A DNA stretch of 6,445 bases from Planctomycetes bacterium UBA2386 (GCA_002343845.1 DDSQ01000073.1:75359-81803), one strand, 5' to 3'. Counted from the stretch's first letter, positions 1 through 6,038 are shown. Translations and numbers: made by a program. Notes: a model not told the origin generated them from the letters alone.

Positions 1-467
1 AGCATGCGGTCGGCTTCGTCGAGCACGACCATCTGCACCTGCGCCAGCGAGATGTTGCGCCGTTCGAGGTGGTCGATCAGCCGGCCCGGGCAGGCGACCA
101 GCACGTCGAGGCCGCGCTTGAACGCGCTCTCCTGGATCGACATGTCGACGCCGCCGAACGCCGTGCAGACGTGCAGGCCGGTGTGGTGCGCGTAGACGCG
201 CAGGTTCTCGGCGACCTGCACGCACAGCTCACGGGTCGGGACGATGATGACGCCACGCAGGCCCGGCGGGCCGCCGCACAGCTTGTCGAGCATCGGCAGG
301 CCGAACGCCGCGGTCTTGCCGCTGCCGGTCTGGCCGAGGCCGATGATCTCGGCGCCGCCGAGGATCTTGGGAATGGCATGCGCCTGGATCTCCGTCGGCG
401 TCTCGTAGCCAGCGGCTTCGATGCCACGGAGGATGGGCTCCTTGAGCCCGAGGGAAGCAAAACTCAC
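1..467 (-). CDS. DEAD-box RNA helicase, RhlE-type, amino-terminal part (runs off left edge)
   Basis: This is an ATP-dependent RNA helicase of superfamily 2, expected to unwind structured RNA in the cytoplasm (ribosome assembly, mRNA turnover). Only the first 155 residues are in the window. They show the motifs of RecA-like domain 1 in order: the aromatic/Q motif (GYETPTEIQ, residues 20-28), Walker A (GQTGSGKT, 45-52), motif Ia (PTREL, 77-81), a GG motif (105-106), motif Ib (CPGR, where TPGR is usual, 126-129) and motif II (DEAD, 150-153). Motif III, domain 2 and any basic tail lie outside. The start is GTG at 467, giving VSFASLGL, which matches the usual MSFxSLGL opening of RhlE proteins. A weak GAGAA ribosome site (472-476) precedes it. 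An in-frame ATG at 539 would add 24 residues of poor character. The gene lies 203 bases downstream of the DprE1-like gene on the same strand and is probably a separate unit. The family call is sure; RhlE against another DEAD subfamily is less so. Confidence 0.93.
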   Translation of the reverse strand, partial: MSFASLGLKEPILRGIEAAGYETPTEIQAHAIPKILGGAEIIGLGQTGSGKTAAFGLPMLDKLCGGPPGLRGVIIVPTRELCVQVAENLRVYAHHTGLHVCTAFGGVDMSIQESAFKRGLDVLVACPGRLIDHLERRNISLAQVQMVVLDEADRM

Positions 468-670
468 GCAGTTCTCAGGTAGGGCACCGGCGGGCAGGAT
501 GGCCCGCGGATGCAGGGGGAGTCGGACCGGCCTTGGCATCGGCATTCCGCGAACTCGACTGGAGACCGCGGCGACGAGACCGTGCGTTGCCGGAACCCCG
601 GCACCTTCCGACGCCCCGGGATGGTAGGCGCCGGCCGTCGCTCGCTCAAGCGCGCCGCGCCCGCAGCCCT
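468..670. other. Gap between the DprE1-like gene and the helicase gene
   Basis: These 203 bases separate two minus-strand genes. No reading frame here resembles a protein I recognise. There is a small hairpin with a 6-base stem (TGCCGG at 588-593, CCGGCA at 598-603, loop of four) but no following T run on the minus strand, so it is at best a weak terminator for the oxidoreductase gene. The helicase promoter should lie here, yet I cannot pick convincing -35 and -10 boxes in this GC-rich stretch. Confidence 0.4.
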
Positions 671-2098
671 TCAGACGCCGAGACGACGCGACAAGTCGGT
701 CTGCAGCAGGCGGTCTGGATCCCACTGCGCCTTGAGCGCGCGGAACTTCGCGACCGTCGGCTCGCCGTGCACGCGCGCGAACGACGACGCCAGCAGCACC
801 GCGTCCTTCGCGTAGTAGAAGCGGCCGCCCGCGGTCAGCACGATCTCGGCGAGCTCGCGGCACAGCGTCCACAACGACTCGCGGGCCGACTTGCGCGCGC
901 TGACCGCGAAGTCCATCGCCATCGAGTAGCCGTCGACGGCGTGCGTCATCAAGAACGGGTCGGGCCGATGGCGCTTGAGCACGCCGAGGTACGGCACGTG
1001 ACCGGCGGCGTGGCACTTCTCGATCAGAGTGCGCAGCACGCGCGCCCCCTCCGCGCGTGGCACGAACGGCTGGAACTGGATCAGTCCGCCTGGCTTCGTC
1101 ATCCACTGCCAGCGCGGCACGTAGTCGAGCAGGAAGTGGAACGCGCCGTGCGTCTGCAGGTACGGCGACTGCCGCTGCTCGCGCGCGCCGACCGCGAACT
1201 TCATCGCGTTGACGAGCCCGACGCGGCCGAGGTGGACCGCGCACCACATGCCCGGCCACAGCCAGGCCTTGGGCACGACGCCGAACAGGGTCGACGGCAC
1301 TTCCTGCAGCCCCGGATCGAAGTAGCGCAGGCCGTCGGGATCCTCGCCGGGACCGAGATGGTCGGCGCGGTGCATCAGCCCACGACCGAGCCCAGCCCCC
1401 TTGCCGTGCAGATCGACCCACGACACCAGGTAGTCGGCCTTGTCGCGCAGATCCTCGAGCAGCTGCAGGTTGTGCTCGAGGTCCTTGGCGACGATCCCCC
1501 ACACCCGCAGCCGCCCCGAGTGCACGCGCTTGGTCTCGATCCACAGCCGCGTGAAGCAGCCGAGCATGCCGAAGCCGCCCAGCGCAGCGTGGAAGAGCTC
1601 GGGCTGCCCCTCGCGCGTGCAGTGCACGAGCTCGCCGCGCGGCGTCAGCAGGTCGAACGCGCGCACGGAATCGCCGAAGCTGCCGAGCACGTAGTTGTTC
1701 TTGCCGTGGATGTTCATCGCCGCGGCACCGCCGAGCGACACGGCCATGGTGCCGCTGACGACGCGCGGCCAGTGCGCGTGCTCGATCGACCGACGCCACA
1801 GGTCGCGGATCGTGGCACCGGGCTCGACGATCGCGACGCCGGTCGCCGGATCGAATGCGTGCACGGCCCGCATGCCGGACAGGTCGAGCACGTGGCCGTT
1901 GGTGTTGGTCGCGGCGTCGCCGTAGCTGCAGCCCGCACCGCGCAACGCGATCGAACCGCCGGCCGCGCGCACCGCCGCGAACGCATCGGCGACCTGCTCG
2001 ACCGTCGTCGGCCGGAACACGCGCGCAGCGCCACCGACCGCCATGCCGAAGCCCCGCACGTCTTCGTCGCGCCAGGCGATGCTCGTGGTCTCGGTCAT
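671..2098 (-). CDS. FAD-dependent oxidoreductase resembling decaprenylphosphoryl-ribose 2'-oxidase (DprE1-like)
   Basis: The protein (475 residues from the ATG at 2098) looks like the oxidase half of a DprE1/DprE2 pair. That oxidase takes the 2'-hydroxyl of polyprenylphosphoryl-beta-D-ribose to the ketone using FAD. The FAD-binding part of the vanillyl-alcohol-oxidase fold is seen as RGAGCSYGD (residues 53-61), a VSLGG stretch (about 120-124), HGKN (131-134) and GSFG (139-142). Mycobacterial DprE1 has RGLGRSYGD, VTVGG, HGKNHH and GSFG at matching places. Near the carboxy terminus GGRFYYAKD (424-432) matches GGRLYTAKD, so the active-site lysine (K431) is kept. The cysteine targeted by benzothiazinones in DprE1 (WNICVDF) is alanine here (GYSMAMDF, A394). 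A GTG at 2116 would add six residues; neither start has a good ribosome site. The gene follows the DprE2-like dehydrogenase by 66 bases on the same strand, probably in one operon. Another sugar or alditol oxidase of the family is possible, but the paired dehydrogenase argues for the DprE1 type. True substrate unknown. Confidence 0.85.
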   Translation of the reverse strand: MTETTSIAWRDEDVRGFGMAVGGAARVFRPTTVEQVADAFAAVRAAGGSIALRGAGCSYGDAATNTNGHVLDLSGMRAVHAFDPATGVAIVEPGATIRDLWRRSIEHAHWPRVVSGTMAVSLGGAAAMNIHGKNNYVLGSFGDSVRAFDLLTPRGELVHCTREGQPELFHAALGGFGMLGCFTRLWIETKRVHSGRLRVWGIVAKDLEHNLQLLEDLRDKADYLVSWVDLHGKGAGLGRGLMHRADHLGPGEDPDGLRYFDPGLQEVPSTLFGVVPKAWLWPGMWCAVHLGRVGLVNAMKFAVGAREQRQSPYLQTHGAFHFLLDYVPRWQWMTKPGGLIQFQPFVPRAEGARVLRTLIEKCHAAGHVPYLGVLKRHRPDPFLMTHAVDGYSMAMDFAVSARKSARESLWTLCRELAEIVLTAGGRFYYAKDAVLLASSFARVHGEPTVAKFRALKAQWDPDRLLQTDLSRRLGV

Positions 2099-2164
2099 GG
2101 GGCGTGCGGGGTGCACCGTCGGCTCATCGGCTCGCTGCGGCCGCGGTCTTCGGCTCGATCGGCC

Positions 2165-2914
2165 TCAGATCGAGAGGCGGCGGAACAGGAACGATGGGAT
2201 GTTGCGGATCACGAACATGATCACGCGCCACTTGCCCGGCACGTAGGCGATCGCCCGGCCGCGATCGCGCGCGCGCAGGATCAGCTCGGCGGCGCGATCG
2301 GCGGGGATCGCGTTCTTCAGTCCGAGGTTCGCCGTCATCGGCGTCTGCGTCGGCCCGGGCTTGATCGTGGTGACCTGCACGCCATGCCGCCACAGCCGGT
2401 TGCGCAGCCCTTCGAGGTAGCAGTCCATGCCCGCCTTGCTGGCGTTGTAGACGGGCCGACCGACGCGACCACGGTCGCCGGCGACCGAGCCGACGCCGAC
2501 GAAGCAGCCGGCCCGGCGCGGCAGGAATCGCCGCGCGGCCGCGTTGCCCCAGGCGATGCAGCCAAGCATGTTGACCTGCACCTGCAGGCGGTCCTTGCCG
2601 ACGTCGAACTCGTCGATCGCGACTTCGGGCATCACGCCGGCGACGTAGTGGACCTCGTCGACCGGGCCGAGTTCCTGCTCGATGCGCGCGAACAACGGCT
2701 CGACGGCGTCGAGATCGGCGGCGTCGTGCACGAACGGGAACGCCCGCTGCTGCGCCAGCGCGTCGTTGACGGTCGCGGCCTGCGTGCGCAGTTCGTTCTC
2801 GCGGCGCGCGAGCATCGCGACCTTGCGCCCGGCGAGTGCGAGCCTGCGCGCGACCGCGAGACCGATCCCGGACGAACTGCCGACGACGATGCAGGTGCCG
2901 CTGCCGGATGCCAT
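2165..2914 (-). CDS. Short-chain dehydrogenase/reductase resembling DprE2 (keto-ribose reductase)
   Basis: This is a 249-residue classical short-chain dehydrogenase. In the DprE1/DprE2 scheme it would reduce the 2'-keto intermediate with NAD(P)H to the arabino epimer. Visible elements are the glycine-rich nucleotide motif GSSSGIG (12-18), an Arg-Arg pair after strand 2 (37-38, favouring NADPH), VAG (91-93) in place of NNAG, the helix-4 asparagine (N115), catalytic serine (S143), and YNASK (Y156, K160). The carboxy-terminal stretch from about 226 to 249 (VPGKWR, then hydrophobic residues, then IPSFLFRRLSI) closely resembles the end of mycobacterial DprE2, which finishes IPRSIFRKLPI. This tail is hydrophobic and basic and may seat the enzyme on the membrane beside a lipid-linked substrate. 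Length fits DprE2 (about 254). The start is the ATG at 2914, directly before the Rossmann strand; I see no clear ribosome site. It is the first gene of the likely operon, the reverse of the mycobacterial E1-E2 order. The dehydrogenase call is certain, the DprE2 assignment good. Confidence 0.86.
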   Translation of the reverse strand: MASGSGTCIVVGSSSGIGLAVARRLALAGRKVAMLARRENELRTQAATVNDALAQQRAFPFVHDAADLDAVEPLFARIEQELGPVDEVHYVAGVMPEVAIDEFDVGKDRLQVQVNMLGCIAWGNAAARRFLPRRAGCFVGVGSVAGDRGRVGRPVYNASKAGMDCYLEGLRNRLWRHGVQVTTIKPGPTQTPMTANLGLKNAIPADRAAELILRARDRGRAIAYVPGKWRVIMFVIRNIPSFLFRRLSI

Positions 2915-3005
2915 GCAGAAAGCGAACGGCGGCCCGCCATCGATTGCAACCGGCGGGCGGCATCGTGTCGTTGCGGCGGGCAGCCACCTGCCGCATCATC
3001 GGCGC
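2915..3005. promoter_or_regulatory. Divergent intergenic region between the DprE2-like and SurA-like genes
   Basis: These 91 bases lie between two divergently transcribed genes, so they must hold the upstream signals of both unless transcripts start inside coding DNA. I see no convincing -35/-10 pair on either strand. A short hairpin sits just ahead of the SurA-like start codon (GGCAG, loop CCAC, CTGCC, within about 2976-2997, extendable by two pairs across a bulge). It could affect translation, but such stems are common by chance at this GC content. Neither start codon has an evident Shine-Dalgarno sequence. Confidence 0.4.
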
Positions 3006-3992
3006 ATGCGCATCGTGTTCTCGCTGCTCGCCCTGTGCGCTGCCGTGCCGGCCCAGCAGCCCCGCCGCCTGCAGTGGTATCCCGTCGATGGCGTCGTCGC
3101 GACGGTCAACGACAGCGCGATCCTGCGCAGCACGCTGATGACGATCACCGCGGGCAGGATCAACACGCTCGAAGCCGAGCACGGGCCGCTGAATGCGCGC
3201 GAGCGCGCCGTGCTCAACAGCGAAGCGCTGCGCGACCAGATCAACCGCCACCGGCTGGCCCACGCGGCCCTGTCGCTGGGCTCGATACCGCCGGCCCAGG
3301 TCGAACAGATGCTCGCGAGCACGTTCGACCGCGAACGCCAGGATCGCATCCGCGACCTCGGCAGCCTCAACGAGTTCTCCCGCGAACTGCAGCGCACCGG
3401 CCGCACCTGGCCGAGCTACGAACGCGAGCAGCGCATCACCAAGCTGTACGAGGTCGCCGAGGAGTTCGGCATCTGGGCGCGCATGGGGCAGCAGCGCAAC
3501 CTGTTCCTGACGCCGCGCATGCTGCGCGAGACCTACGACGAGAACCGCGGTCAGTTCGTGCGTGAGGCGTCGGCACGCGTGCTGCTGATCCGGTTCACTG
3601 GCCCCGACCGGCAGGCCCAGGCGACGGCGGCCGCGGCGGCGTGGGCCGACGAAGCCGTCGACGCCCGGACCCTCGCGGCGCGGCATGCCGCCGCGCAGGC
3701 ACTCGGCGAACTCCCCGTCGCGTCGTTGTCCGAGGACTTCGCAGCGGTCGCCGCGTTCGCACTGGCCGGCCCGGTCGACGCGGTGTCGGCCCCGGTCGCC
3801 GTCGGTGATGCGCTGCTGGTCGCCAAGGTGAAGGCCTGGACCCCGGCCCGCAACGCCGCGTTCGAGGACCCGCAGGTGCAGGAGGAACTGCGCGACCTCT
3901 GTTTCCGGCGCGTCGTCGGCGAGTTCCGGCAGCAGTCGCTGGAACGAGCGATCGAGCGCACCGAAGTCTGGCCGCCGCAAGAGGCTCGGTAG
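3006..3992 (+). CDS. Secreted SurA-like periplasmic chaperone with a degenerate parvulin domain
   Basis: The product is a 328-residue exported protein with the layout of SurA-type peptidyl-prolyl isomerases, which in diderms escort outer-membrane proteins through the periplasm. Residues 1-17 form a signal peptide (MRIV, hydrophobic core SLLALCAA, likely cut after VPA at 17). The cysteine at 11 lacks a proper lipobox. Residues 28-44 (VDGVVATVNDSAILRSTL) are the SurA/PrsA amino-terminal signature. A helical chaperone-like domain runs to about 165. From LTPRMLRETYDENRGQF (168-184) to about 277 there is a parvulin-like domain, followed by the usual helical tail (FEDPQVQEELR onward). The histidine of the first parvulin strand (usually RHIL) is replaced (RVLLIRF, 191-197), GGxLG is reduced to LGE, and the late GYH is GDA (267-269). 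Isomerase activity is therefore doubtful. The start ATG at 3006 places the signal peptide correctly, though no ribosome site is visible. The gene is divergent from the DprE2-like gene and lies 259 bases before the TonB-like toroid gene. Confidence 0.82.
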   Translation: MRIVFSLLALCAAVPAQQPRRLQWYPVDGVVATVNDSAILRSTLMTITAGRINTLEAEHGPLNARERAVLNSEALRDQINRHRLAHAALSLGSIPPAQVEQMLASTFDRERQDRIRDLGSLNEFSRELQRTGRTWPSYEREQRITKLYEVAEEFGIWARMGQQRNLFLTPRMLRETYDENRGQFVREASARVLLIRFTGPDRQAQATAAAAAWADEAVDARTLAARHAAAQALGELPVASLSEDFAAVAAFALAGPVDAVSAPVAVGDALLVAKVKAWTPARNAAFEDPQVQEELRDLCFRRVVGEFRQQSLERAIERTEVWPPQEAR

Positions 3993-4251
3993 CGTTCGCC
4001 GCGCCGGCGCCGCGTCCGGCCCGGGGTGTGGTGACCCGCGCGTGGCAGTCCGGCGAAGGCCGACGCCCGACGGTTGCCATGGCCCGCCGCCATCGCTCTA
4101 CTGGCGCGCCCTCTCTGAACCGAACTGCGGATCGCGCCGTTGTCTGCGGCCGACCGCTGGGCTCGGTTGCCGTCATCCCGTCGGCAGCGCGAGCCCTTCC
4201 GGGTTTTGCCCCCCGGCAGTGCGGATCCCAGCGCCTGCTACAGGAGCCGTC
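3993..4251 (+). promoter_or_regulatory. Leader region ahead of the TonB-toroid gene
   Basis: This 259-base stretch lies between two plus-strand genes. No gene is recognised in it; the reading frame of the following gene is open back to a GTG near 4042, but that extension is arginine/proline-rich and ignores the good ribosome site at 4242-4246. There is a 10-base palindrome (GCGCCGGCGC, 4001-4010) just after the SurA-like stop and a small hairpin (CCGGG 4199-4203 with CCCGG 4212-4216). Neither has a T run, so there is no obvious terminator. A promoter for the next gene probably lies here but cannot be picked out. Confidence 0.4.
4242..4246 (+). promoter_or_regulatory. Ribosome binding site of the TonB-toroid gene
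   Basis: AGGAG stands five bases before the ATG at 4252. It decides this start over the upstream in-frame GTG near 4042. Confidence 0.8.
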
Positions 4252-5778
4252 ATGGCCCAAGTCGACCCGACCAAGATCAAAGTCCAGTCCAACGCGCTCC
4301 CCATCTGGGAGACCGAGGTCACCTTCCAGGAGATGATGGCCGAGCGCCTGCGGGCGGCACCCTGGCTGATCCTCTCCGCGGGCATCCACGCGGTGCTGCT
4401 CCTGGTGCTCTGGGTGCTGACGCCGCCGGACGACGCCAAGAAGATCGAGAACAAGGCGGAGATGGCGATCCAGGAGAACAAGGAAGTCGAGGAGCCGCCG
4501 CCCCCGCCCCCGCCGGAGACCAAGCCCGAAGAAGTGACCGACGAAGTCGTGGTCACCGAGAACACGGTCACCGAGGAGCAGACGTTCGAGACGGTCGACG
4601 AGGTCAACCAGAAGGAGTCGGCCTTCGACAGCAACCAGTGGAACAGCGCCGTCGGCCTGGGCGGTGGTGCCGGTGGTCGTTACGGCGGCCGTGGCGGCAA
4701 GGGCGGCAAGGGCGGCGGCGGCAAGTCGTACGCCGAGGCCATCGACGCCGGCCTGCAGTGGCTGAAGAACCACCAGGACGAGGACGGCAAGTGGGACTGT
4801 GACCAGTTCATGAAGCACGATGACCCGGCCAGCGACATCTGCGACGGCCCGGGCAACGCCGTGCACGACGTCGGCGTGACCGGGCTCGCCCTGCTCGCCT
4901 TCCTCGGCGACGGCAGCACGATGCGCGGCGGCGCCTACAAGGACCAGATCAAGAAGGGCGTCATCTGGCTCAAGGGCCAGCAGGACGAGCGCACGGGCCT
5001 GTTCGGCACCGCCAACTCGCACGACTTCATCTACAACCACGCGATCGCCGCGTACGCGATGTGCGAAGCGTTCGGCCTGTCCAACTACCAGCTGCTCAAG
5101 GACACGGCGCAGCGCGGCATCAACTACCTCGAGTCGCACCGCAACCCGTACTCGGTCTGGCGCTACCAGCCGCGCGACAACGACAACGACACGTCGGTCA
5201 CCGGCTGGTGCATCATGGCCTACGAGTCGGGCGAGTTCTTCGGGCTCACGATCAACAAGGAAGCCCTGAAGTACAGCGAAGTCTGGCTCGACCAGGTCAG
5301 CGACCCGACCGGCCGCCACGGCTACAGCAAGCAGGGCGAACCGAGCTCGCGCAAGCCGGGCGATCACGGCACGCGCTTCCCGGTCGAGAAGGGCGAGTCG
5401 ATGACCGCAGTCGGCCTGTTCTGCCGCTACTTCATGAACCAGGATCCGAAGGAGAAGCCGGTGATGAAGGCCGCAGCCGACCTGATCGCCAGCAAGCCGC
5501 CGGTCTGGGACGAGAAGGCCGGGACCATCGACCACTACTACTGGTACTACGCGACCTATGCGTTGTTCCAGGCCGGTGGCACGCACTGGACCAACTGGCA
5601 GAAGAAGCTCGAGACCGCGGTCATCAAGAACCAGCACCGCGACAAGGCCAAGAAGAACCTGTACGGGTCGTGGGATCCGAAGTGCGCCTGGGGTGAGGAC
5701 GGCGGCCGCGTCTACAGCACGGCGACGCTGGTGCTGACCCTCGAGGCCTACTACCGCTACAGCCGCTTGGTTCGGTGA
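4252..5778 (+). CDS. TonB-like membrane-anchored alpha/alpha-toroid (prenyltransferase/squalene-cyclase repeat) protein
   Basis: The 508-residue protein has four parts. Residues 1-36 are a cytoplasmic leader ending in a basic helix (MAERLRAAP). Residues 38-56 form one membrane helix with S42 and H46, the SxxxH spacing of the TonB transmembrane motif that contacts ExbB/ExbD. Residues 57-135 are an acidic, proline-rich periplasmic segment with a run of seven prolines (82-88). After a Gly/Lys-rich linker (136-158), residues 159-508 form an alpha/alpha-toroid with QW-like repeats: AIDAGLQWLKNHQDEDGKW (163-181), KGVIWLKGQQDERTGLFG (235-252), and further helix pairs to the carboxy-terminal TLVLTLEAYYRY (492-503). 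The squalene-hopene cyclase DxDD acid is not intact (DNDNDTSVTGW, 309-319), so cyclase activity is unlikely. C183 and C197 flank an Asp-rich loop and might form a disulfide or metal site. No TonB carboxy-terminal domain is present. The role is unknown; one inference is an energised envelope protein using the toroid to bind a glycan or protein partner. A paralogue begins 260 bases downstream. Confidence 0.88.
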   Translation: MAQVDPTKIKVQSNALPIWETEVTFQEMMAERLRAAPWLILSAGIHAVLLLVLWVLTPPDDAKKIENKAEMAIQENKEVEEPPPPPPPETKPEEVTDEVVVTENTVTEEQTFETVDEVNQKESAFDSNQWNSAVGLGGGAGGRYGGRGGKGGKGGGGKSYAEAIDAGLQWLKNHQDEDGKWDCDQFMKHDDPASDICDGPGNAVHDVGVTGLALLAFLGDGSTMRGGAYKDQIKKGVIWLKGQQDERTGLFGTANSHDFIYNHAIAAYAMCEAFGLSNYQLLKDTAQRGINYLESHRNPYSVWRYQPRDNDNDTSVTGWCIMAYESGEFFGLTINKEALKYSEVWLDQVSDPTGRHGYSKQGEPSSRKPGDHGTRFPVEKGESMTAVGLFCRYFMNQDPKEKPVMKAAADLIASKPPVWDEKAGTIDHYYWYYATYALFQAGGTHWTNWQKKLETAVIKNQHRDKAKKNLYGSWDPKCAWGEDGGRVYSTATLVLTLEAYYRYSRLVR

Positions 5779-5790
5779 CCGGTTCGGTGA
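5769..5790 (+). repeat. Ten-base direct repeat duplicating the gene end and stop codon
   Basis: GGTTCGGTGA occurs at 5769-5778 and again at 5781-5790. The 12-base offset keeps the second copy in frame, so the coding end (Val-Arg-stop) is repeated as Pro-Val-Arg-stop behind it. It looks like a small slippage duplication that leaves a second in-frame stop. Confidence 0.6.
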
Positions 5791-5820
5791 GCTGACCCGC
5801 TCGCCCACGAGCGAGCGAAC

Positions 5821-5865
5821 ACGCGGCCCGCAGTTCCCCGAGGAACTGCGGGCCGCGTTCATTTT
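5821..5865 (+). terminator. Strong intrinsic (Rho-independent) terminator
   Basis: A perfect 17-base-pair stem (5821-5837 pairing with 5842-5858) closes a four-base loop CCGA and is followed by TCATTTT (5859-5865). The stem is mostly G/C with a T-rich tail, the form of an intrinsic terminator, about 40 bases after the stop of the TonB-toroid gene. A weaker 6-base hairpin (5798-5803 with 5808-5813) lies just before it. The terminator should end the first toroid transcript before its paralogue. Because the stem is symmetric it could also act on the minus strand, but the T run favours the plus strand. Confidence 0.9.
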
Positions 5866-6023
5866 GCGGCGAGAGTGCTGGCGCTGCGTGCTGCGTGCTG
5901 CGTGATGCGGCGGAGAATCCACGACGCGTGTGATCCGCGCGCGGCGTCGCGGCGTTGTCCCGCTTCGTCCGGCGCGTTCGCGCGCGCCCCTGCCGCAGCC
6001 GAGGCACTGGCTGCAGCGAAGAC
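5866..6023 (+). promoter_or_regulatory. Upstream region of the second TonB-toroid gene
   Basis: About 160 bases between the terminator and the ribosome site of the next gene. Because a strong terminator precedes it, the paralogue should have its own promoter here. I cannot identify clear boxes. A tandem heptamer repeat (5884-5904) lies in it. No small gene is recognised. Confidence 0.4.
5884..5904 (+). repeat. Tandem repeat of a 7-base unit (CTGCGTG x3)
   Basis: Three exact copies of CTGCGTG run head to tail (5884-5890, 5891-5897, 5898-5904), followed by a partly similar ATGCGG. The repeat is noncoding and sits between the terminator and the second TonB-like gene. Copy number could vary by slippage. 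It may also be a set of binding sites, but nothing in the sequence proves this. Confidence 0.75.
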
Positions 6024-6029
6024 AGGAGG
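6024..6029 (+). promoter_or_regulatory. Ribosome binding site of the second TonB-like gene
   Basis: AGGAGG, a full consensus Shine-Dalgarno sequence, stands nine bases before the ATG at 6039 and fixes this start. Confidence 0.8.
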
Positions 6030-6038
6030 CTCCCTCTC

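Noticed and set aside
468..539. Upstream ATG at 539 as the helicase start
   Set aside because: It adds 24 residues without family resemblance, whereas the GTG at 467 gives the standard RhlE opening.
588..603. Six-base hairpin as terminator of the DprE1-like gene
   Set aside because: The stem is short and no T run follows on the minus strand.
3006..3060. Lipoprotein signal at the cysteine (residue 11) of the SurA-like protein
   Set aside because: The residue before the cysteine is leucine, not Gly/Ala/Ser, and a normal signal peptidase I site (VPA before QQ) follows.
533..3565. Open frame of 1010 codons on the plus strand across the DprE1/DprE2-like genes
   Set aside because: It is antisense to two clearly recognisable enzymes; the translation is rich in Arg, Ala, His and Asp with no domain. 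Long antisense frames are expected in GC-rich DNA with third-position G/C.
2124..3980. Open frame of 618 codons on the minus strand covering the SurA-like gene and the DprE2-like region
   Set aside because: It overlaps the real dehydrogenase in another frame and opposes the SurA-like gene, which has a signal peptide and family signature. The translation is Arg/Gly-rich without motifs.
4199..4216. CCGGG/CCCGG hairpin before the TonB-toroid gene as a riboswitch or attenuator
   Set aside because: Five pairs only, no conserved aptamer elements and no T run; expected by chance at this GC content.
4042..4251. Amino-terminal extension of the TonB-toroid protein from a GTG near 4042
   Set aside because: The extension is Arg/Pro-rich, and AGGAG sits five bases before the ATG at 4252.
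3595..5922. Open frame of 775 codons on the minus strand across the TonB-toroid gene
   Set aside because: Antisense to a gene with clear domains and a good ribosome site; low-complexity Val/Leu/Arg composition; it also runs through the terminator.
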